64,000 nt of DNA, from positions 3,636,501-3,700,500 of the forward strand of contig NZ_FMHZ01000002.1 in the NCBI RefSeq assembly GCF_900090315.1, written 5' to 3'. The position numbers were made by a program, and so were the translations under genes. The stretch comes from Micromonospora citrea. Lineage in GTDB: Bacteria > Actinomycetota > Actinomycetes > Mycobacteriales > Micromonosporaceae. Of this stretch, positions 1 through 7,780 are shown piece by piece. The notes below the pieces were generated by a model, which was not told the DNA's origin, did not search any database, and saw only the letters and a program-made list of their open reading frames with translations. Every line of letters begins with the position of its first letter. The stretch's first letter is position 1.

Positions 1-1386
1 CTGCTGTTCAACGATCCGGCGGACGAGATAGAGGCCGAGGCCGGCCCCCGGATAGCGCCGGCGGTCGCCCGACTCCCCCTGCCAGAACCGGTCGAACGCC
101 CGCTCCACGTGCTCCGGCCGGATGCCGATGCCCCGGTCGCCGACCCGGAGGCAGACGGTCGCCGCGTCCGCCGCCGCGCTGATCTCGATGGGGGAGTCGG
201 GCGGGGAATACTTGCCGGCGTTCGTGCACAGCTCCGTCAGCACGGTGGCCAGGCTCGGCCGGTGGCCGAGCGCCCTGGGCAGGCCGGGCGGGAGGTCGAG
301 GACGAGCCGGTGCCGCAGCTCCGCCGGCAGGTCGGCCACCGCCGCGCGCAGCGCCCCGGCGAGGTCGTACGGGGCGGGTGGCTCGTCGCCCGGCCCCGCC
401 TCGGCGGCCGAGGAGAGCAGCCGGTCGACCAGCCGGGCCAGCTCGTTGGCGCGCTGCCCGATCACCCGTGCGGCCTGCCTCCGGTCGGTCTCGGTCAGCG
501 ACTCCCAGTGGTCGGTGAGCGTGTCGGCGTAGCCCTTGATCACGGTCACCGGCGTACGCAGCTCGTGGCTGGTCACCGCGACGAAGAGGTCCCGGTCGTG
601 GTCGCGCCGCTGCTGGTCGGTGACGTCGCGGAAGGTCACCACGTGCTGGGTGCCGGGACCGGGCAGCTCCCCCGAGGTGATCCTGAGCCAGCGGCCGTCC
701 GGTAGCCGGTGGTCGAGCACCTGCCCGGACGGCGGCAGCGGGAAGGGCAGCGGCCGGTTGAGCGCCTCGGCCGGGGAACGGCCGATGACCTGGGCGGCGG
801 CCGGGTTCCAGAGGCGCACGTTGCCGTCCCGGTCGACCACGGCCAGCCCGTCGGCCAGCGCGGCCACGACGGGGCCGTCGCCGTGCACGGGCAGCCCGCT
901 CTGGTCGCCGTACAGGTGCGCGATGCAGGAGGCGGTGTAGCTCATCACGTCGTGCGAGGCGGTGTCCCGCGCGTCGGTCCCGCCCGGGTCGAACGCGTGC
1001 AGGCTGCCGACGGTCAGCCCGCCGACCTCCGCGCGGGAGACCACCATCCGCAGCAGGCCGCGGCCGGCCAGCTCACCGGCGAGCTTGCCGGCGAGCTGGT
1101 CGGTGCGGACCTGGCACGCGCGAGGGCCGGAGAGGAGGCAGCCGACGGTCGGGTCGTCGGGCGGGACGGGGCGGCCGATGGTCCACTCGGCGGCGCCGGT
1201 GGCGGCGATCACCCGCCCTCCGGCAGGCGTGAACTCGACGAAGGCCATGCCGGCGGCGTCGAGCGCCGACTGGACCACCCGGAGCAGCCGGGTGAGGACG
1301 GGGACGCCGGCGTCGCCGGAGTTGACGGACTCGATCACCGCGGTGTGGCCGGCGATGAGAGCGGAGAGATCGGTGCGCTCCGGCAT
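1..1386 (-). CDS. Sensor histidine kinase with PAS domain (C-terminal end outside window)
   Basis: The gene starts at ATG 1386 and is still open at base 1, so only 462 residues are visible. Residues about 1-150 look like a GAF-type sensor region. About 165-260 is a PAS domain (motifs LADGLAVVDRDGNVRLWNPA and VTFRDVTDQQ). The HisKA helix has SHELRTP with the phospho-acceptor His274. The ATPase domain shows an N box (ELCTNAGKY, Asn389), GDRGIGI and GAGLGLYLV. I see no membrane segment, so it is probably a cytoplasmic kinase. The family autophosphorylates on His and passes the phosphate to a response regulator, which is not in the window and may lie to the left. The signal is unknown. Confidence 0.9.
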   Translation of the reverse strand, partial: MPERTDLSALIAGHTAVIESVNSGDAGVPVLTRLLRVVQSALDAAGMAFVEFTPAGGRVIAATGAAEWTIGRPVPPDDPTVGCLLSGPRACQVRTDQLAGKLAGELAGRGLLRMVVSRAEVGGLTVGSLHAFDPGGTDARDTASHDVMSYTASCIAHLYGDQSGLPVHGDGPVVAALADGLAVVDRDGNVRLWNPAAAQVIGRSPAEALNRPLPFPLPPSGQVLDHRLPDGRWLRITSGELPGPGTQHVVTFRDVTDQQRRDHDRDLFVAVTSHELRTPVTVIKGYADTLTDHWESLTETDRRQAARVIGQRANELARLVDRLLSSAAEAGPGDEPPAPYDLAGALRAAVADLPAELRHRLVLDLPPGLPRALGHRPSLATVLTELCTNAGKYSPPDSPIEISAAADAATVCLRVGDRGIGIRPEHVERAFDRFWQGESGDRRRYPGAGLGLYLVRRIVEQQ

Positions 1387-1511
1387 GCCCCGAGTGTGCC
1401 CCGATGGTCGCCTTCCGGACACCCCTGCCCGGCGGGATCCCGCTCACCGGTCGCCCGCGCCGCGATTCCCGCTCGCGTCGGCCCGGCAGCCCGGCAGCCG
1501 GCGGTCAGCGG

Positions 1512-2303
1512 TCAGCGGCCCAGCCGGGCCAGCGCCTGCGCCGGCCGGTCGGTGATGACGCCGTCCACCCCGGCGGCCAGGACGAGGTCCAGGTCGGCCG
1601 GTGTGTTCACCGTCCACACGTAGACCTGGTTGCCCGCCGCCCGCAGCGCGGGCACGAGCTGCGGGCGGGCCCGCACCAGGGCGACGCCGGGCCCGGCGAT
1701 GCGGGCGCCGAACGGCAGCCGCCCCAGCCGCAGCCAGCGCGGCAGCACCTCCAGCAGCAGCACCGTGGGCAGCGCCGGTGCCAGCTCCCGCGTCCGGCGT
1801 ACGGCCAGCGGAGAGAACGACATCACGGTGACCTGTACGGGATCGTCCGCTTTCGGCTCCGTCAGGCCGTACCGGCGCAGCATCGCGACGAGCTTGCGCT
1901 CGACGTCGCCGCCGTAGCGGGAGGGGTGTTTCGTCTCGATCAGGAGCCGGACCGGCCGCCCGGCGGCGAGCACGGCGTCGAGCAGCCGTTCCAGGGTGAG
2001 CAGCCGGGTGTGCGAGTCGTCCAGCACCTCGTCGCCGTCGGCCGGCACGCAGCCGGGGTGCCAGGAGCCGAAGTCCAGCGCCTCCAGTTCGGCGAGGGTA
2101 CGCGTGCTGACCAGGCCGTGGCCGTTGCTGGTGCGGTCGAGCCGGCGGTCGTGCACGCAGACCAGGTGCCCGTCCCGGGTCAGCCGGACGTCGCACTCCA
2201 GCCCGTCGGCGCCCTCGTCGAGGGCGCGCAGGTAGGCGGCCAGGGTGTGCTCGGGCAGGTCGTACGACGAGCCGCGGTGCGCGAAGACCAGGGGGTCGCC
2301 CAT
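1512..2303 (-). CDS. Glycerophosphodiester phosphodiesterase
   Basis: 263 residues from ATG 2303. The GDPD signature is at the N-terminus: FAHRGSS, then a Glu/Asp metal pair in DGLECDVRLTRDG, then VCVHDRRLDRT. These are the metal-binding His/Glu/Asp residues of the family, which hydrolyses deacylated phospholipid diesters to glycerol-3-phosphate and an alcohol. A later LLIETKHP and a C-terminal VYVWTVNTPADLD followed by GVDGVITDRP complete the TIM-barrel pattern. There is no signal peptide, so it is likely cytosolic. It starts 10 bp after the stop of the rhodanese gene and probably shares its transcript. Length is usual for the family. Confidence 0.9.
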   Translation of the reverse strand: MGDPLVFAHRGSSYDLPEHTLAAYLRALDEGADGLECDVRLTRDGHLVCVHDRRLDRTSNGHGLVSTRTLAELEALDFGSWHPGCVPADGDEVLDDSHTRLLTLERLLDAVLAAGRPVRLLIETKHPSRYGGDVERKLVAMLRRYGLTEPKADDPVQVTVMSFSPLAVRRTRELAPALPTVLLLEVLPRWLRLGRLPFGARIAGPGVALVRARPQLVPALRAAGNQVYVWTVNTPADLDLVLAAGVDGVITDRPAQALARLGR

Positions 2304-2313
2304 GCCGCCCGCC

Positions 2314-2649
2314 CTACAGGACCCGGCCCGGCTGCCCGTTCTCGCCGACGACGGGTCGCCCGGCGGCGGCCCATTCGCCCATCCCGCCCTCGACGTTGCG
2401 CACCTGGTCCCAGCCGTTGCGCATCAGGTAGGCGACGACCTGGGCGGAGCGCCCGCCGGAGCGGCAGATGACGGCGACGTCGCGGTCGGCGGGCACCTCG
2501 GCGATCCGGGCCGGCAGCTCCATCATCGGCAGGTGGTGTGCGCCGGGGGCGTGGCCGGCCGCCCACTCGTCGTCCTCCCGGACGTCGAGCAGGTAGGTGT
2601 CGTCGGCGATCTCGGTCACGGTCACGGTGGGAACCTGGGGTCCGAACAC
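2314..2649 (-). CDS. Rhodanese-like domain protein
   Basis: 111 residues from GTG 2649. A single rhodanese domain: LLDVREDDEWAAGHAPGAHH near residue 20-40 and the active-site loop ICRSGGRSAQVV with the catalytic Cys. The C-terminal VRNVEGGMGEWAAAG is the usual family ending. Single-domain rhodaneses carry sulfane sulfur on the Cys; the physiological acceptor here is unknown. It lies immediately upstream of the GDPD gene on the same strand, 10 bp apart. Complete and of normal length. Confidence 0.9.
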   Translation of the reverse strand: MFGPQVPTVTVTEIADDTYLLDVREDDEWAAGHAPGAHHLPMMELPARIAEVPADRDVAVICRSGGRSAQVVAYLMRNGWDQVRNVEGGMGEWAAAGRPVVGENGQPGRVL

Positions 2650-2701
2650 GCGCCAAGCGTAGATCCTCGTCCGGCCGGCCGTCGGGGGGCCGTCCGGGAC
2701 G

Positions 2702-3640
2702 TCACAGTGGCGTGACCCACCGGGGGTTGGCCCGGGCCCACTCGGGGACGCGGGTGCCGCGTACCGCCTCGAACAGCCCGTTGCCGCCGTTGTCGAGGAC
2801 CACGTACGACACCTGGTCGATCATCTGCGGGTGCGACGGGACCTGCACGCCGCGCAGCGCGTCGGCCGGCAGGTCGCGCAGGGCGAGGACGAGGTCCTCC
2901 AGCGGTACGCCGTTGGTGTCCACGGTCAGCGAGCCGCCCACCGCCCGGATCACCTGGTCGAGCTTGACGGGATTGCTCCGCAGCGACGTCTCGCTCGTGC
3001 GCTCCAGCACGGCCCGGAGCAACTGCTGCTGGTGCCGTTGCCGGTCGTAGTCGCCGCCCGGCAGGTCGTAGCGCTGGCGGACGTAGTCCAGCGCCTCGCC
3101 GCCGTCCATCTGCTGGCAGCCGGGGTGGAAGACCCGGTCGGTGTGGATCGAGCGGACCTCGGTGTCCACGCACATGCGTACGCCGCCGAGCAGGTCGATG
3201 ACCTTGCGGAAGCCGGAGAAGTCGATCAGGGCCGCGCCGTCGAAGCGGATTCCCGTCAGCCGGGCCAGGGTGGCCGAGAGCAGCCGGGTGCCCGGCTGGC
3301 CGCCCCCGCCGTGCTCGTACGCCGAATTGATCTTGTCCTGGCCGCCGCCGAAGCCGTTGCCCGGCGGAATGGTGACCAGCAGGTCGCGGGGGACGGAGAC
3401 GAGGTACGCCTCCCGTCCGCCGGCCGGCACGTGCACGATGAGGATGGTGTCCGACCGCCGGTCCGCCGCGCTGCCGCTCTGCCACCGGTCGGTCCCCACC
3501 AACAGGTAGTTCAGCGGCCCGTCGGGGTCGGTCCGCGCCCGGCGGGCGGTGGGGTCGAGCAACTGCTCCCGGACGACCGTGCGTTCGTACCGGTCGGTCA
3601 GCGTCCGCAGGCCCACCACGGCGAGCCCGGTCAGCAGCAC
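2702..3640 (-). CDS. LCP (LytR-CpsA-Psr) family cell-wall ligase, copy 1 of 3; start uncertain
   Basis: 312 residues if started at GTG 3640. LCP landmarks are clear: NYLLVGTDRW, the basic/acidic cluster RRSDTILIVHV, VPRDLLVTIP, and a long YDRQRHQQQLLRAVL helix. LCP enzymes attach polyprenyl-phosphate-linked glycopolymers to peptidoglycan outside the membrane. The start is odd. The frame stays open upstream to a TGA near 3791 and encodes a basic stretch plus the first half of the membrane helix (WPRVLLGLGLALV), but contains no ATG, GTG or TTG before 3640. Starting at 3640 leaves only about 11 hydrophobic residues. A non-standard start or a sequence error upstream is possible. It is the last of three LCP genes in the same orientation. 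Confidence 0.85.
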   Translation of the reverse strand: MLLTGLAVVGLRTLTDRYERTVVREQLLDPTARRARTDPDGPLNYLLVGTDRWQSGSAADRRSDTILIVHVPAGGREAYLVSVPRDLLVTIPPGNGFGGGQDKINSAYEHGGGGQPGTRLLSATLARLTGIRFDGAALIDFSGFRKVIDLLGGVRMCVDTEVRSIHTDRVFHPGCQQMDGGEALDYVRQRYDLPGGDYDRQRHQQQLLRAVLERTSETSLRSNPVKLDQVIRAVGGSLTVDTNGVPLEDLVLALRDLPADALRGVQVPSHPQMIDQVSYVVLDNGGNGLFEAVRGTRVPEWARANPRWVTPL

Positions 3641-3840
3641 GAGGGCCAGGCCGAGGCCGAGCAGGACGCGGGGCCAGCGGGCACGGCGCGGCCGGGCGGC
3701 CCGGGCGTCGGCCCCGGTCCGTGCCCGACCGTCGCGTGCCGATCTGGACGTGGCTCCTCCCCGTGGGCCCGTACGTGAATCCTTCTCACGTCAGGCTAGG
3801 GGGCCGACCGGCCGGCCGGGGCCGGTTCGCGGGGATCGCC

Positions 3841-3866
3841 GCGGGCCGGCCTGCTGACCGGCCCGC
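3841..3866 (-). terminator. GC hairpin downstream of LCP copy 2
   Basis: Perfect 9-bp arms (GCGGGCCGG and CCGGCCCGC) around an 8-nt loop, about 85 bp past the stop of the LCP gene at 3952. The 3641-3951 gap otherwise holds only the ambiguous upstream frame of LCP copy 1 and a TAGCCT (3798-3793, minus) that could be its -10 box. There is no T-tract, as is usual in this phylum. Confidence 0.4.
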
Positions 3867-3951
3867 TGATGCTGGCGGTCATGCGCGCCCGCCCGGACCG
3901 GTGCGCCGCCGGAGCCGCTCCCGTCGAGCCGATGCGTCGCTGCGGCGGGCG

Positions 3952-5145
3952 CTATTCCCGGCTGGAGATCACTCCGGGGTTGGCGAAGACGAATTCGGCC
4001 AGTTTGTCCCGCTTGACCGCCTGGAACATCTCCATCGTCTGCGGGCTCAGCGTCTCCCGGACGCCGTCGCCGTGGAAGGTGCCGCCGTTGGTCTTGAGCA
4101 TGACCAGGTCGTTGCCGGTGACGCCGCGCATCGTGAAGATGAAGTCGGCGATCGGCACGCCGCCGGTGTCGAGGATGAACGCCTTGCCGGCCGCCTTGAT
4201 CAACTGGTTGAGTTTGAGCGGGTTGGTCAGCGTGCCGTCCTGGGTGGCCTTCTTGGCCATCGCCTTGATCAATTGCTGCTGGTTCTGCTGCCGGTCGTAG
4301 TCGCCGTTCTTGAGGGACTTGCGCTGCCGGGAGTAGTCCAGCGCCGCCCAGCCCTCCATCTCCCGGCAGCCCTTCTTGTGCACGACGGGCGTCATCTTCT
4401 TGCCGGTCTTCTTGGCGTCCGCGTTCCACATCGGCTTGCCGTCGACGTACGACATGTGGATCGACTTGACCTCCTGCTTGACGCAGATGCGCACCGTGCC
4501 GAGGGTGTCGATGACGTTCTTGAAGCCGCCGAAGTTGATGATCGCGGCGCCGTCGAAGCTGACGCCGGTCATCTTCTTGATCGTCTTGGCCATCAGCTGC
4601 GCGCCGCCCTCCCAGCCGCCCCCGTTCCGGGCGCCGAACTGGAACGCGGCGTTGATCTTGTCGGTCCCGTGGCCCGGGATCTCCGCCGCGGTGTCTCTGG
4701 GGATCGAGATCAGGTAGGCCTGGTCGTGCGTGGCCGGGATGTGCAGCACGATGATGCTGTCCGCCCGGACGTCGTCGGCCGCCCACCGCTCCCGGGCGTC
4801 CACGCCGAGCAGCAGCATGTCGATCGGGCCGTCCAGCGTGGCGCCGCCCTCGGCATCCGACTTGCCCGCGTCGCCGAGCAGGTTGCGCTGGGCGATGTTG
4901 CCGGTGGCCTCGCTGATCAACGCCTTGCTGCCGACGATGGCGACGCCCGCGAGCATCATCAGCACGGCGCCGAAGACCAGGGTGAGCCGGGCCCAGAGCG
5001 GGTCCTTGCGGCGCGGCCGCTTCTTCGCGGGCCCGCCGCCCGTCTTTCCGCCCTTCCCCGGCTGGGTCGGGATCGTCGGTGCGACCCGTGCGGGGCCGCG
5101 GGTGGACTCCAGCGCCGGAGGGCGACGGCTGGTCTGAACCGGCAT
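3952..5145 (-). CDS. LCP family cell-wall ligase, copy 2 of 3
   Basis: 397 residues from ATG 5145. A basic, Pro-rich cytoplasmic tail (about 1-48) is followed by one membrane helix (LTLVFGAVLMMLAGVAIVGS) and an extracellular LCP domain. LCP motifs: IDMLLLGVDARERW, VRADSIIVLHIPA, LISIPRDTAAEIPG, and DYDRQQNQQQLIKAMA. The C-terminal half is richer in Lys (KKTGKKMTP, RRK..LKNGDYDRQQ) than its neighbours, which may reflect contact with an anionic polymer. The predicted role is transfer of undecaprenyl-linked glycopolymer to peptidoglycan. A terminator-like hairpin and about 230 bp separate it from copy 3, so it probably has its own promoter. Confidence 0.92.
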   Translation of the reverse strand: MPVQTSRRPPALESTRGPARVAPTIPTQPGKGGKTGGGPAKKRPRRKDPLWARLTLVFGAVLMMLAGVAIVGSKALISEATGNIAQRNLLGDAGKSDAEGGATLDGPIDMLLLGVDARERWAADDVRADSIIVLHIPATHDQAYLISIPRDTAAEIPGHGTDKINAAFQFGARNGGGWEGGAQLMAKTIKKMTGVSFDGAAIINFGGFKNVIDTLGTVRICVKQEVKSIHMSYVDGKPMWNADAKKTGKKMTPVVHKKGCREMEGWAALDYSRQRKSLKNGDYDRQQNQQQLIKAMAKKATQDGTLTNPLKLNQLIKAAGKAFILDTGGVPIADFIFTMRGVTGNDLVMLKTNGGTFHGDGVRETLSPQTMEMFQAVKRDKLAEFVFANPGVISSRE

Positions 5146-5315
5146 GCGTGCTCCAGCTCGCGTGATGAAGGGGCGGGATCACTTTACGGACGCTTTTTCG
5201 TCCTGGGTAGTTCGTCCGGCCGCCAATTGCCGTTGTCCCGGCCGTCATCCAGGGAAACTGACCGAACGTACAAATCGATACGACCGGTCGGCGGTTGGCT
5301 CACAGGAAACCGAAA

Positions 5316-5364
5316 GCCGGCCCCCGACCCGGGACGACGACTGTCGATCCGGGCGGGGGCCGGC
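5316..5364 (-). terminator. Hairpin terminator after LCP copy 3
   Basis: Perfect 11-bp arms GCCGGCCCCCG (5316-5326) and CGGGGGCCGGC (5354-5364), with a further CCGG/CCGG pairing inside the loop. It sits 16 bp past the stop of the LCP gene ending at 5380. The rest of the gap to 5145 is comparatively AT-rich and probably holds the promoter of LCP copy 2. Confidence 0.6.
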
Positions 5365-5379
5365 CTGTGCCGCCGCTGC

Positions 5380-6621
5380 TCAATTTCCCTTGCCGCCGTC
5401 GGCCTTCTGGTTGGCCTCGACCCACGCGGTCATGGTGTCGGCGGACATCGCCTTGTACATCGCCAGCGCCTTCTCCTTGTCGGAGACCACCACCGATTCC
5501 CCGTTGATGGTCTGGCTGCCGACGTGCGGGCTGGTGACGAAGGTGAGGTTCTCGCCCCGCAGGTTGCGGAACTGCACCGCCATGTCGACCAGCGAGAAAC
5601 CCTGGTCGACGGTGACCGCGGCGGTGACCGACTTGAGGAAGTCGTTGAGCTTCTTCGGATTGGTGAGCGTGCCGGTGCTCGCCGCCTTGTCCATCAGGGC
5701 GCGCAGGAACTCCTGCTGGTGGCGCATCCGGGCGAAGTCGCCGTCCGGGAACTGCTTGCGCTGCCGGATCCAGTCCAGGGCCTCGGCGCCGTTCATGTGG
5801 TTGGTGCCCTTGGTGAACGTCCGGTACGGCTTGTGGATCGAGGTGATCGTCCGCTCGACCTTCAGGTCGACGCCGCCGAGGGCGTCGGTGACCTGCTTGA
5901 AGCCGGCGAAGTCGATGGCCATCACGTGGTCGAGCCGCACGTCGGTGAAGCACTCCACCGTCCGTACGGCCAGCGGCAGCCCGCCGAACGCGAACGCGCC
6001 ATTGATCTTGCCGCGCTGGCCGGACCCGCACTCCGCGTTGGCGCTCTCGGGGATCGGCACGTAGAGGTCGCGGGGGATGGAGACCAGGTAGGCCCGCTGA
6101 TGGTCGGACGGGATGTGCATCACGATGATCGTGTCGGCCCGCCACTTGCTGGACTGGTCCACCGGGGCGTCCGGGTCCCGCGAGTCGCTGCCGACGAGCA
6201 GGATGTTCAGCGCGCCGTCCACCGCCTTGGCGGGCCGCCCCCCGGTGATCTCCGAGAACGGGTCGGTGCGGGCCAGGTCGTCGTTGAGGCTCCGGGCGTA
6301 GAACCAGGCGCCGGCCCCGCCGAGCAGCGCGAGCACCAGCACGGCCACGCCGGCCACCAGGCCGATCCGGCCCCACCGGGGCCGTGCGCCGCCCCGCCCC
6401 GGGCGGTCGGGACCGCCGGGGCCGCCGAACCGACCGGGACCGTCCGGCCCCGACGGGCCACCCGGCCCGCCGGCCCGGGGCTCGTCGGCCGGCGGGTACC
6501 AGCGGGTCTCGGCCGACCGGGCGCGGCCGGTGGCGTCCCGGCCGGAGCCGGGCACCGACGCGCGCCCGGCGCTGCGGTGCAGGTACGGGAGCGGAACACC
6601 GGCGGGCGTGGTCGCTGACAT
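5380..6621 (-). CDS. LCP family cell-wall ligase, copy 3 of 3
   Basis: 413 residues from ATG 6621. The first 85 residues are a Gly/Pro/Asp-rich disordered cytoplasmic tail (GGPGGPSGPDGPGRFGGPGG), then one membrane helix (IGLVAGVAVLVLALLGGAGAW) and the LCP domain: LNILLVGSDSRDP, RADTIIVMHIPS, LVSIPRDLYVPIP, MRHQQEFLRALM. The fold and role match copies 1 and 2, but the tail is unique. The C-terminus ends in a short Lys-containing segment (VEANQKADGGKGN). Two cysteines in the domain (SANAECGSGQ and VECFTD) could form an extracytoplasmic disulfide. Confidence 0.92.
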   Translation of the reverse strand: MSATTPAGVPLPYLHRSAGRASVPGSGRDATGRARSAETRWYPPADEPRAGGPGGPSGPDGPGRFGGPGGPDRPGRGGARPRWGRIGLVAGVAVLVLALLGGAGAWFYARSLNDDLARTDPFSEITGGRPAKAVDGALNILLVGSDSRDPDAPVDQSSKWRADTIIVMHIPSDHQRAYLVSIPRDLYVPIPESANAECGSGQRGKINGAFAFGGLPLAVRTVECFTDVRLDHVMAIDFAGFKQVTDALGGVDLKVERTITSIHKPYRTFTKGTNHMNGAEALDWIRQRKQFPDGDFARMRHQQEFLRALMDKAASTGTLTNPKKLNDFLKSVTAAVTVDQGFSLVDMAVQFRNLRGENLTFVTSPHVGSQTINGESVVVSDKEKALAMYKAMSADTMTAWVEANQKADGGKGN

Positions 6622-6699
6622 GTAACTCAGGGTACGTACGTCAAGCCACTGTCGCCTCCAGGCGCAGCCGGCGTTTGGCGGCGACGCCCGGGCGAGCGG

Positions 6700-7695
6700 T
6701 TACCCTAGCCGCTCGCGGAAGTACTCGATCGTGCGCCGGAGACCGTCTTCGGGCGCGACGGTCGGCTCGTAGCCGAGCAGTTCGCGGGCGAGGGTCAGGT
6801 CGGGGCGGCGCATCTCGGGGTCGTCGGCGCTGCGGGTGATGTAGGTCACCTCGGAGCTGCTGCCGCAGAGCGACACGATCGTCTCGGCGAGTTCCCGCAT
6901 GCTCATCTCGTGCTCGGTGCCGCAGTTGATCGGCCCCGTCTCGCGGGAGTCGAGCAGCAGCAGGATGCCGCGCACGAGGTCGGCCACGTAGCAGATCGAG
7001 CGGGTCTGGTTGCCGGTGCCGTGCACGGTGATCGGCTCGCCGCGCAGCGCCTGGGAGATGAACGTCGGGATGGCGCGGCCGTCGTCCGGCCGCATCCGCG
7101 GGCCGTACGTGTTGAAGATCCGCACGATCGCGGCGTCCAGCCCTCGGCTGCGGTGGTAGGCCATCGTGGCGGCCTCGGAGAAGCGCTTGGCCTCGTCGTA
7201 GACGCTGCGGATGCCGATCGGGTTGACGTTGCCCCAGTACGTCTCGCGCTGCGGGTGCTCCTTCGGGTCCCCGTACGCCTCGGAGGTCGACGCCATCAGG
7301 AACCGGGCGCCGTCGGCGACCGCGCGGTCCAGCAGGTGCAGGGTGCCCACCGAGCCGACCCGGAGGATCTCCACCGGCAGCTTCTCGAAGTCCGTCGGGC
7401 TGGCCGGGGAGGCCATGTGCAGGATGGCGTCGAACCGCTCGGCCAGGGCCGGGTGGTGGGTCGGCAGCCCGTCGGAGATGTCGGCCTCGACAAGCGTGAA
7501 CCTCGACTCGTCCACCAGGTGGGCGACGTTCTCCTTCGACCCGGTGACGAAGTTGTCCAGCGCGACCACCGTGCAGCCGCGGGCGATCAGCGCGTCCACC
7601 AGGTGTGACGGTACGAAACCGGCGCCGCCGGTGACGAGGATGCGGTGACCGGGGCCGAAGCGCGCAGCAACGTTCATGCCGGTCAGCCTACCCAT
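6700..7695 (-). CDS. NAD-dependent epimerase/dehydratase, UDP-glucuronate decarboxylase-like
   Basis: 331 residues from ATG 7695; ATG 7677 (MNVAARF) is an equally good start. Extended SDR with an N-terminal Rossmann motif, a catalytic YDEAK and the strongly UXS-like stretch SEAYGDPKEHPQRETYWGN. C-terminal YEPTVAPEDGLRRTIEYF fits this group. UXS enzymes convert UDP-glucuronate to UDP-xylose; relatives make other NDP-sugars, so the substrate is an inference. The third glycine of the dinucleotide motif is replaced: GGAGFVPSH instead of the usual GGAGFVGSH. It lies directly upstream of the LCP cluster on the same strand, which fits a role in a wall glycopolymer. Confidence 0.88.
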   Translation of the reverse strand: MGRLTGMNVAARFGPGHRILVTGGAGFVPSHLVDALIARGCTVVALDNFVTGSKENVAHLVDESRFTLVEADISDGLPTHHPALAERFDAILHMASPASPTDFEKLPVEILRVGSVGTLHLLDRAVADGARFLMASTSEAYGDPKEHPQRETYWGNVNPIGIRSVYDEAKRFSEAATMAYHRSRGLDAAIVRIFNTYGPRMRPDDGRAIPTFISQALRGEPITVHGTGNQTRSICYVADLVRGILLLLDSRETGPINCGTEHEMSMRELAETIVSLCGSSSEVTYITRSADDPEMRRPDLTLARELLGYEPTVAPEDGLRRTIEYFRERLG

Positions 7696-7722
7696 CGCCC
7701 CGACCCCGCACCGGGCGTGGCG

Positions 7723-7754
7723 GGAGGGGCCCCCGGGGTGTCGGGAGCCCCTCC
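7723..7754 (-). terminator. Hairpin terminator after the actP-like gene
   Basis: Inverted repeat GGAGGGGC (7723-7730) and GCCCCTCC (7747-7754) with extra pairing CCC/GGG inside. It lies 27 bp past the symporter stop at 7781 and before the divergent-looking gap to the SDR start at 7695. Confidence 0.5.
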
Positions 7755-7780
7755 GTCGGATGGGATCAGTCGGGCGGGGA

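Noticed and set aside
3721..6618. A long plus-strand open frame of 965 codons over the LCP genes
   Set aside because: It is antisense to three LCP genes with clear motifs; the translation is Arg/His/Val-rich without domains, a known artefact of high-GC DNA.
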